Shown here piece by piece: positions 19,601-31,600 of a stretch of 64,000 nt of DNA. A program made the position numbers and the translations under genes. Below the pieces are notes generated by a model, which worked only from the letters and a program-made list of their open reading frames with translations, was not told where the DNA came from and ran no database searches. The stretch is from the NCBI GenBank assembly GCA_033765235.1, contig JANRIG010000014.1, positions 1 to 64,000 on the forward strand. Reading direction: 5' to 3'. This stretch comes from JANRIG01 sp033765235 (GTDB lineage: Bacteria; Bacteroidota; Bacteroidia; Cytophagales; UBA9547). The first letter of the stretch is position 1. Each line of letters begins with the position of its first letter.

Positions 19601-22600
19601 GCCGGTAGTGTACAATTGGTATTACAAAGTACTAATAATAATGTGTGTACAGCAGTGAAAGACAGTATCACGCTTACCCTAGGCCCAACTAGTTCCATCC
19701 CTACTGTAAATGTAGGTCCTGACAGGCAAGTAGGATCCAATAATACAATACTTACAGTGACAGGGGTCACCTACACCAATTCTCCCGGCATTCAGTGGCA
19801 AGCTATTCCGGCTACGGGAGGCACATTCACCCCCATAGGAACCACTACCTCTACTACCATGGTATATGTGCCTTCAGCAGCAGACATCATAAGTACTACT
19901 GTTACACTAAGAGCCATGACTACCATCATTACTACCAACGGCAGTTGCTTAAATGTATTTGACGATTTAAAGTTGACTATACTGCCATGTCCGGTAGTTA
20001 CCATAAGAGTCACAAACCCTACACCATGTACTAACAAAGCTATAGTGACAGTCACTGGCACATTTACGGGCGCAGGGGGTGCAGTATGGTCGGGTGGTTT
20101 AGGTACTTATTTGCCTAGTGCAATATCTCCCAACCTTGAAACTATAGCTGTAGGTGTTCAAAAAACTACATTAATATATCTGCCTACCCAAGCAGAGATA
20201 GATGCACTTATCCAAAATCTTACGCTTACCACCACCATCAATGGGCTGTGCAATCCTGTGTCTGCAGTATCAGAAAATATTGTTTATCAACCTGCCCCCA
20301 TATTAAGCATAGTAGGAGCACCATCTATAAGTCTTTGTAAAAATAATTCTAACGTAAGTTTAGATTTTAACGGGTACAAAAAACTTTTGGGTACACTTAT
20401 TCCTATCAATTTCCCCGATGCCAACATCACCTTAGATTGGTCATCTACCGGAAGAACATCGTCTCTGTCTCCTGTCAATGGTAAACCTACTACATATACC
20501 GCAGGTACAGATACCTCATTGGGTGCTGTAAGAATATTCCTCACTGCTACTCAAACCAACTGCTTGCCGGTATATGATACATTGAATGTATCATTCAACA
20601 ATAATCCATCACTATCCGCAGGACCTAGCCAAACCGTGTGCGACAATAACTTAGTGGTATCACTCTCAGGCTCAGTAACTGCACCCGCTACAGGAGGCAG
20701 ATGGCGCACGAGCGGTACAGGTATATTTCAGTCTACAGGCACCAACGAATCTACACTACTCAACGATATTTACATACCCAATGCAGCCAATGGTACTGTT
20801 ACCCTCACATTATCAACCACAGGTGCAAGCATAGGCAATGGAGTAGGGCAGTGCAGGGTGCAAACTACATTCATGAACGTATCTATCTCTCCTGCCCCCA
20901 ATGTAAGATTTGCTACAGTACCCACCATATGCGAGAATGTGGCATCTACTGCCGGCATATCTCTATCTGCCACTATATCAGGCAGTAATGTCACTTCATC
21001 TACCCAAGGTACTTGGGTTAGCGGTGCGGGTACTTACAGCCCGGGCAATTCAAACTTTGTGATAAGCCCCGACCCCATCAATGGCGGGCTTATGTCTGCC
21101 AGCAGCATTATATATACGCCTAGCACTTCAGAGCTCTCTGCTAAGACATTTGCTCTCAATGTCACTGCCTCAGGATTAGGAAATTGTATTTCTGTTAATA
21201 ATACTTTAGTAGTAACTATTGCAGGCAAACCTTTGGCCAAAATACTCACTACCAACGGACCTGTGTGTGCCAATAATGCAACCATAAATCTTACTGCCAC
21301 TATATCAGGTGCTACCGGTCAAGTATGGTCAGGTCCTGTAAACTCTGTAACGGGCGGGTTAAGCGCAAGCTATACACCCAATACAACTGAAATAAATAGT
21401 GGACGTGTAGTGTTTAGATTACAAACTTTGGGTGAATTAAATAACTGTAATCCCGAGTTTGATGTAGCCACTGTGAATATAAACCTTGCTCCGGTGGTAG
21501 GTACCGGTGGAAACATCATAGCATGTATTAATGATAATGTGATTACTATCACCGGCAATATATCATCACCAGCCACATCAGGACTTTGGACTACCAGCGG
21601 CAGTGGTTTTTTTGGTGCCTCAGGCAGCAGTAGCACGCTCTCACTGCCTGTCACAGATATGACCTCTGTATATCGTCCTTCTGCTTTAGATAAATCTTCT
21701 GCATTGCCCATAAAACTTACCCTTACCTCGCAAGGCAATGGCAATTGTAATCCTGTGTTTGATATCATGAATCTATCATTTGCACAAACTACTACTGCCA
21801 ATGCAGGCTCAGGATACACTATATGTGTGAATGACTTTCCAATAAACCTAAATGCCTCAGGGTCTGCAGGCTCATGGCAAACAGCCCCCGGCACATTTGG
21901 CTCATCAGGCACAAGTACCAGCACGCAGCTGGTTGACACATTTACCCCTAATTCTACACTTCCGGGGATAGTATCACTTACTTGGCGCACCAACTCTACC
22001 AATCAGTGCCCTGCTGTACAATCTACTGTCACATTCACTGTACTATCTGCACCTACAGTGAATACAGGAGGTAATATTACCGTGTGCGGTACCAATAGGA
22101 ATGTGCCATTGGCAGGTATATCATCCAGTGGGTCAGGCACTTGGGCGTCAGGAGGTTTTGGCAACTTTACTTCCACAGGTGCATCATTCAGCACAGGACT
22201 CAATGATGTGTATGTATTGCATAACAATGATATACTTGCAGGGCAGGTAGTACTCACCCTATCCAGCACCAATACCAACCCATGCTCGCAGGTGAGAGCT
22301 ACCAAAATAATATTTATCACACCACCTATTTCATCAGATGCAGGGCCTGACCAACTCTTTTGTGTGACTCAAAACGTAATCACCGTCACAGGTGGTGTGC
22401 TGGCCAATGGCTCACCTGTATCAGTGCCTACAGGCTATTGGATGCGCCACACTACAGCTACAGGATTATTCGCTGCAGGCGTACAAACATTTATCGGTAA
22501 TAACACTACTTACACTTTAGGACTCCTTGATATACAACAGGCTCCATTAGTATTAAGATTCAAAGCCAATTCCTTTGGAGCATGTACTGCTCCTGCCGAA

Positions 22601-25600
22601 GATACTGTGAAATATACTTTTCAAAGATCACCTTTCGGTTTCATACAATCTGTAAGCGGCGCAGTGTGCTCAGATACAGCTTATATAAGTATATTAGCCT
22701 CATTCACAGGTGCCGGTGGCATGGAATGGCTTACCACGGGCACAGGTACTTTCTTCCCAGACAGGTTCACAGCCAACGCTCGCTATGTGCCTACCGCAGC
22801 AGACGTGTCTAGAGGTTTTGTAGATTTCAGTATCAGGTTGTTGGGTAGCGGTGTATGTAATGGAGCTACTTTTGGATACACTACTGTAGGTATTTCGCCT
22901 AAGCCTTCTGTCAGTGCAGGCAGCGATGAAAATATTTGTTCTAACATAGGTACTGTGAATCTTACAGGGGCTAGAGTATTAAACACAGTAAATAATACAC
23001 CACCTACGGCTGTGCTGTGGTACACCTCCAACGTGAGCAGCCTCACAGGATTTAGCAGCAATACCAACTTTAGTTTCACAGGCTTTAGCACCAACTCAGG
23101 AGCATCGCCCACTTATACATTGTCGTCCAATGACTTAACCAATGGCTCTGTCACATTATATATCAGTGTCACCGGTCCCGGAGCCTGCCGAGCACAGACT
23201 GCACGCAAAATATTGACTATATATGATGCTCCAGTAGTGAGTGTAGGCTCAGCTTCAGAGACATATTGCGGCGATGTAGCTTCACTCACCATATCAGGCA
23301 CTACTACTTATGGTACACCTATTTGGCAAATTCACCCTACCGCTACAGGCTTTGGCACTCTCACATCCATTGCAGGAGGCACCAAAGCAGCTTTTGTGCC
23401 GGTCACTACTTTGGGGGCAAGCATGCCATTGTCAGTAATATTCAACTTTGTGGTCACAACATCTACTTGTAACAATGTAATAGGAAGTAAAACCATATTT
23501 CTCACTACCATACCCAATGTGAGCATTACAGGTGGGCTTACGTCTATATGTGGCGATGTGCTGGGTCAAGTCACAGGTCTCTCTGCCTTTAGCCGTACGG
23601 GAGCAGGATTGTGGTCTTCTACTGCACCCGGAGGATTTTTTGCAAACAATGCTGTGTTGAGCAGTGGTACTTTTGTGCCTGTACAATCGTTCAAAGATGC
23701 TAATCATGGCAGAACATTTTGGATTACATTTACCTCAGACAATAATGGTATATGCACCGCACGAAGAGACCATCGAGAGGTGCTCATACTCACACCCCCA
23801 AGTATTACGGGTGCAGGACTCACCGATGAGACTTATTGTACAGACATTAACACCCTCACGCTGAGCAACATCACCATAACCAATGCTTCAGGATATTTAA
23901 TTTATTCGTCAGGCCAAGGATTGTTCACCGCTTCATCTGCCAATACATTAGCAGGTGCTACACCATTTACCAACCAAATATACACCCCTGCCACAGTAGA
24001 AAAATTTGCAGGTACTACCATATTCACCTTAAGTACTACAGGGGTAGGCTCGTGCGCAGCCATTTCCAAACAAAAAGCCATTACCTATGTGCGAGAGCCG
24101 GGTGTATTTGCAGGAGGCGACCAAACTATATGTGCTTCTACCTCCTCGTTCCAACTAAGTGCATCTGTATCCGGCTTTGCAGGCATCACTTGGACTACCT
24201 CAGGCACAGGCAGCTTTGACAACATCAATATACTTGGACCGAGATATTTCTGGTCAAAACAAGACAGTATCAATGCAAGAAATGGTGTGTTAGTCACCAT
24301 TACAGCTACAGTAGTGGGCAACTCACTTTGCCAACCCAAAACAAGCAGATTAAGATTAAACATTACCCCAAGGCCGCTCATAACTGTCACCGGTCCTATA
24401 GAAGTATGTGCGGATACCTCAGGGTTTCCTGTAAGAGCAATACTTAGTTTATCAAATACAGGGGTAAATTGGGTAAATATATCAAGTACTGCTCCGGGTA
24501 GTTTCTTTGCCAATGCATTTAACACCACGGTTACTTATGTGCCTTCGCCCGATGATATATCGCGCAGGTCTGTGATATTATTAGCCTCTACTACGGGCAA
24601 TGGCTCATGTACACCTGCAAGCAACACCATCACCATTAATATAAGACCTATACCAAGCATTACATTCACAGACTATGTGGTGTGCAAAGATGTGGGCAAC
24701 TATATACCTCTGAGTTTCACGGGAGTTACGGGCAGTTATGTGAAACAGCCCATATCGCTGGGGCAGCATGATGTAAACAATGACTTAGTTACTTGGGCAT
24801 CCAGTGGCAACGGCACCTTTATAGACAGTGCAGTAGTGCAAGTGAATGAGTTGTACTCCAGCAACTACCAAGTGACCCAAGAGGACAAAGATTTAGGTAA
24901 AATTACGCTTTTGGCAAAATTAAGAAGTTTTGACAACCTTTGTAAAGCAGTGCAATCGCGTATCAATGTCACCTTCATAGGTACACCAATTGTAAATGCA
25001 GGAGTGGATAAATCATATTGCCGTACCGTAGGCACAGTACAGCTCTCAGGTAGCGTTACAGGACCTGAAACATATAAGTATTATTATAAATCACATCTTG
25101 CATATCATGGAAGATATGCTTCGAGTAATATTATTGACAGTTCATTGATACAAAATGTATCTGTGAGTACAGTGCAAGAAAATTTTATATTAAACAACGA
25201 TGCATTTGGAGAACAAAAAATTATATTAGTAGCTTCTGCTTCAGGTATTTGCAAGGCTACATATACTGATACATTATCATTGAATATTAAGGCACCAATA
25301 AATTTAACATTTTCGGGTACATCTTCTTCAATAATATGCTCAGATAGTACATACTTTGACATTGTATTGCATGATACTAAACCTTTAGGTTCCGGCGACT
25401 CATCCACAGCTCAATACCCAGGATATGGAGTTGCATGGAGTGCGCGCAATGCCTTAGGGGTAGATGCCTCGTTCAGTCAGTTCTCGCCGGGGGTATTTGC
25501 TAAACGTAAACTTACTTATTTTCCTTCCACCTCTGATTATCAGTCGGGTGCAGTCACATTTACCTATACCACCTCAGGCAATGGTATATGCCCGGCAGAT

Positions 25601-28600
25601 AGCAAGTCGAGCACTGTGGCAATAAGGCAAGCTCCTGATATTTCTACATTGGCAGGGCTCACCTATTGCTCCAATAACAGTACCATTGTGCTCACAGCCC
25701 AAATAAGCAACCTCACCAGCGTGTCTCCCATAGTGAAGTGGTACTCAGGCGGTGGATTTCCGGGCACATTTACCTCTACTAATATGAGTGTGGGCACAGC
25801 TACAGCACCAAACTTTAGTAACACTTATTTACCTTCGACCAATCAAATAAACGATGGCAATGCCAACCTATTTGTAGAAATAGCAGATGCCAACAATTTG
25901 TGTAAAACAAAAACACAATCGCAAAAAGTAGTCATTAAGAAAGCCCCTGTAGTAGACCCGGGAGTGAGTGGCTCAGTTTGCAGTTTGTCAGGTTTATTGC
26001 TTAACGGCAGTGTAGAAACTAACTATACCACTACGGGAGCCAGTTGGAGTATAGTGTCGGGCAGCCCTATATTAAGCCCTACTACCACTACATTAGCTGT
26101 AAGCAGCACGTTAGGTACCCCTAATTATGTCACTTCTAAAGCCAATGTCACATTCTCAGGAGCAATATTTCCTACTTTCAGGCTCACAGCTACAGAGACC
26201 GGGTGTATAAATGTGTCTGCAGACATTACTTACGGCTATTCGGCTACTCCACAATATCCCACCATAGCAGGAGGCAACTTCTGCGGGTCTGATGGTATAT
26301 CTCTGACGGTGGCTGGTGCCATAGGAAATGATATTTGGAGTACCACCGCCACAGGATTTTTTGCATCAACCAAAACAAATACCTCAAGTAAGCTGAACGA
26401 CAAGTATATACCTGCCACAGGATTTGTAGGTGCCATACATTTTGTGCTCACTCCCAATATAGGCAGCTTATGCGGCACTCCTGCAGGCTTAAATGTAGCC
26501 CATACCGTAAGTTCAGGTATGGCTGTGAACCCCGGAAATAAAAAAATAGTGGCGGTGTGTACCAACTTTGAACCACTCATGATAGGTACCATTAGTGGCT
26601 CTAACATAGGCATTTGGAACTCAAATGGTACAGGGGTATTTTCTATCCCTGGAGCTGAGGGTAAACCTCTATCTACATCGGGCACAGCACTGGGTGGCGG
26701 AAACAGAGAAATATCTGCCATATATCGTCCTACAGCAGCAGATAAGTCTTCAGGCTCGGTGATACTGACACTGAGCACATCTATAGACGGTACCAATATA
26801 TGTACGATACCTGTGCGAGACACAGTTTCTATTGTGTTTTTACCTGCTCCATCTACTAACGGGCAAGGAGATAAAGGATTGTGTACCAATGTGGTAATAT
26901 CTACTGCTCCGGGCAGTGGAATAACTTTTATAGGCTCTGCTTTCTTGCCATCGCCCAACTCACTGGATCCTACCCTCACTCCTGCAAATGGTGCCCAGTG
27001 GAAATATGCTAATCCGGGCACAAGTCCGGGCTACTTCTTGTCATCGGGAGCTACTACCTCGGTGAGCGATACTACCACAACCACATTATTTGGCATTACC
27101 CTTGGTATGCAGCCACAGGTATTTATAGCATCGCCCCAAGATACAGCCAGAGTAATGGTAGAGGGTACACCACTTATATTTACCTTGGAAACAGTAAATA
27201 ACAGAAACTGTAACCCTGCTGTGAGTACCGTGCAAATATCATTTGCCCAATCACCTTCGGCATACATTACTACTACACTCACAAGCTTGTGTGCCGACCT
27301 TACAGAGATAAATTTGGAGGGTCATATAGGTGTGGCACTAGATGGCGTATGGTCTACAACGGGTGCAGGTAGTTTTAACCCCGATAATATATATACTAAT
27401 ACCCCTAAAACTTACCAGTTGTCAACATCAGAAACTGCTATATTAACCCCTCAAAATATATATTTCAACCTGCAATCCACCGGCAATGGGCCGTGTCGCC
27501 CTGTGACCTCCTCTGTATTAACGGTGACTATAAATCCAAAACCTGCCTTAGACCCGGGTACAGACCAAACTGTGTGCGGTGATATATCTCAAATTACCCT
27601 TACAGGTATCAATACCGTGAGCAGTGCCATTGTGAGTGCTTATAGATGGTACGGAGGCAAAGGCACTATATCGGGTATGACTGCACCTGCCACTGCCATG
27701 CCTGCATTCTATGCGCTTAATCAGCTTGATGAAGATTTCCGTGAAGCCATCTTGACCATATCTACTTCAGGTCCGGGTAGTTGTAAGCCATTATCCAAAA
27801 ATATAAAAATAACGGTAAATCCCAAGCCTGCCATAAAAGCAAGTCCGTCGCAAGAGCTGTGCAATGACTTAGATATAGCCTTTGCAAGTGCCAATATCAC
27901 CAATGGCCTGCCTGCTCAGTGGCTTGCCATCAGATACAATGCAGGGGTGGCTACGCCTGCAGCAGGTACTATATCCGTACTTAGTACATCTACTTCATCA
28001 TTTGTACCCGGAGGCACTGATGCTGTGGCAGACTCCATTGGTATCATAGCCATTACCAGCAGTACGGGATGTAATATTTACAGAGATACTATAAATATTA
28101 AATTATTGCCACGTCCTACCGTGTCAGTATCAACCCTTGCAGGTCAATGTGCAGATATTAACAGTATACCACTCAATGTAACCATAACCAATGCATTAGG
28201 TATGACTTGGGGTCGAAACGATAAAGCAGATGCAGACTTGGATTATGCCACTTCAAGGTATATATCTAACCCAACTTACTTCCTTACTCAGGCTGATAAA
28301 AGTGTACCTTTCACTACCACCATAGGCTTCAATGTATCTACCACCGGCAACGGTACCTGCAAGACTTACATGGCTACTGTCACTGTACAATTGGTGCCAT
28401 TGCCGGTAGTGACTACACTGGGAGTGTCAAAATGTGCGGATATTTCTACATTTAACCTAACAGATTTTGTGCCATTCAGGCAGCATACTACAGGTATTAA
28501 CTGGCTCAGTTTTGGCAGTGGTACACTCACAGGGCTTGCAGGAAGTGCCACAGACCCTACCCAATGGGTATATACACCAAGCCAAAATGATAAAAATGTA

Positions 28601-31600
28601 GGTGCAGTAAACTTTCAATTGTACAGCACAGGACCTACCCCTTGTAATACAGTATCAAGTTTTGTAACCCTTCGTTTTGATGCTACTCCTCAAGTCACAG
28701 TAAGTGCAGGACTTGACCAAATAGTATGTGCTGATAATCAGCTGGTAAATCTCAATGGAGTGATTGTAAACCATACATTAGGTTCACAAAGATGGAACGC
28801 ATTTAAACCAAGTACCATTACAGGCAATCTCATGCCACCTGCCAATGGAGTGGCTGCCAATGTAAGAGGCTCGTTCAGCGATGCGACTGATGTGAATGCA
28901 AGCTACACGCCAAGCAGCGCAGATACTGTGGGTACCAATGCGTCGGGGGTATATATAGCACAGACTATCATGCTTTTACTCACAGTGAATGGTACAGGTG
29001 CTTGTGCAAATCAAATATATTCAGATGAAATGAATGTGTCATTCACAGGGGTGCCTCGAATATCGCCTGTGATTAATATTTTTCCTGCTTCTCTTTGCGG
29101 AAATGAAACTCGACCCATTACACTTAGTGGTACATTTATTAATGATATAGGCAAACAAGCGGTATGGAAAACCACAGGTGACAATGGAATAAGCCCTTCT
29201 GCTTCCGTAAATAATCCACCTACAGTCACAGGAATAAGCTATGTGCTGTCTGCACAAGACAAAACAAGGGGCAATATTGGGTTTACATTTGAAATAACGG
29301 GCAAAGGCACTTGCAAAGGCAGCTATAAAGTAGATACGCTTATGACCATAAGTCCAACACCTACATTGCAAGTCACTAACCAGACTGCTTGTGATGATAT
29401 TGCCGGAGCAGTGACATTCACTGGTATTACATCAGGAGTGAATCAAGCACGTTGGTTTACAGGTACTTGGGCAGGTCAAGGTTCACTATCTCCCGCAGGA
29501 GTGCAAGGAGTAGTGGCAAACAAAGTGTCTGTGGCATATACTCCATCTGCAGCAGATAAAGCCATGGGCAAAATAAGATTACAACTGGCATCGGCAGCGA
29601 CTACCAATAGCTGCCCGCTCGATACCATATTTGCAGACCTTAAATTTGACAAAGCACCTGTAGTAAATGCAGGATTGGATAGAAATATTTGTGCTGATAT
29701 TTCAAATATTACCCTAACAAGTTCACTTCAAAATCATCGTAATGCGATATGGCAAGCAGGAGCAAGTGCTACAGGCAGCTATTCACCTTCTGCAGCAGGC
29801 ACTGCCATAGGCTATAACTTGTCTGCAGCAGACAAAGAATTGTCAAGGCTCACCTTTACAGTGACATCATCTGACCTGAATAGTGTGTGTGCTGCGGCTA
29901 CTGATGAAGTAATAGTATCTATTACAGGCACTCCGTATGCAAGCATAGGCACCATAGATGTATGCTCATACAATGCTTACCGTATGGTGGGTACTGTGAA
30001 TGGCAATGCACTCGAATCTGTATGGACGGTATTAGGAACAGGTGGAGGTACTTTTTCACCATCAAGGTTTGATATAAATGCGCGATATTTCCCTACACAG
30101 GCAGAGCTCAACTCGGGCAAAATACAAATTGGGCTTATTGCGGTAGGCAAAAACACGTGTGGACCATACACTACCAGCAAACAATTAAATGTATCGCCCA
30201 ATCCATTCCCTATCATAGATGCAGGCAGAGACCAAAAACTGTGCGTAGGCAGAATATTTGAAGTAGAGGCTGTGAACCCTAAAAAAGAATATACATTCCA
30301 GTGGTATGCCTCATCTGCCACCAATCCCAATACCATAGCAGGATTTGATGTGCTATCTGCAAGGCTCACTGTGCCGGCTGCCACCAGCAATTATATATTG
30401 AAAGCAACCAATAAAAAATTGGGTTGTATCACTTACGATACAGTATCTGTCATACCTGTGACGCCTGTGGACTTAAGATTGGTGCCTAAAGTATGCTTTA
30501 ATGATACATTAATCATAGCCAAAACTACGGCAAACTCCCGAGTGATATTTACTGACGGTACTTATCAATGGTACAGAGACGGGTCATTCTTGCCGGGAGA
30601 AACAGACCCCAACATGCTCAAAGCAGTGGTGCCTGGCAATTACATACTTGAGTATCAGGAGTATGGATGTGTGAGTACAGATACTACCAATATAAAACCA
30701 TTACCTATACTATCTACAGCAGGGATTGTGATTTGCCGTGGCAGTGAGGTAGAGCTAAAACCAAATGTGATATCTGTGACGGGGCTTGACAATACCAAGT
30801 TTAGCATCAGTTGGGCTCAGGAATATAACTATGCTAACAATGGCATGAACAGGGCAGACAGTGTTGCACTCAAAGCATTGGCATCGTACAGGGCTACCGA
30901 AAACCGTGTAAGTGCTAAATATTTGATACAGGCGGTAGATTTGTCAGATAACTTGGGTTGTAACAGCTACGATACTATAAGGGTGAAAACACATCCGCTC
31001 CCTCAGATGCAGCTCAAAGACAATCCGGCTTGCGAGGGCGATGTAGTATCGCTGGATGCAAGACCTATCACGGTGACCAGTCCGATAGTATTTAACTACT
31101 ATCCGAGTTTGCGCTCAGACACAGCACGTGTGATGTACAAATGGACTACCAGCTCTACAGTGCCTCTTACACCACCCAAAGATACTGCCCATGCACTATC
31201 GCTTACTTACAGCAAAGACAAAGATATGTCGGGCACATATATTGCTACGTTCTCCATAGGCAATCCTAATGATGGATTTAGAAATACATGTACCCAAAAA
31301 GATACCTCTAAAGTGATGTTTAACAAAAAACCTGATGTAGAAAATGTAGATAAGCTCACCTACTGCATAGACGATCGTAATGGTATCACACTCGATGCAG
31401 GCACCAGCACTAAAGATACACTCAGCTATTTGTGGATGTCATCGGGAAGTACTAATAGACAAGTGATGGTGTATGACACACTGATGTATTATTTCAAAGT
31501 ATTCAATACCAAAGGTTGCTCAGTATTGGACAGCATACATGTAAAAGCCTCGTGCAAACCATTGGTATTTAAGCCTGACGCATTCATACCCGGAGGTAGT

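Noticed and set aside
21370..22002. Long antisense ORFs inside the adhesin gene (also 26236-27021)
   Set aside because: They arise from the Thr/Ser/Gly-rich codon usage of the repeats; no signal peptide, domain or start context supports them.
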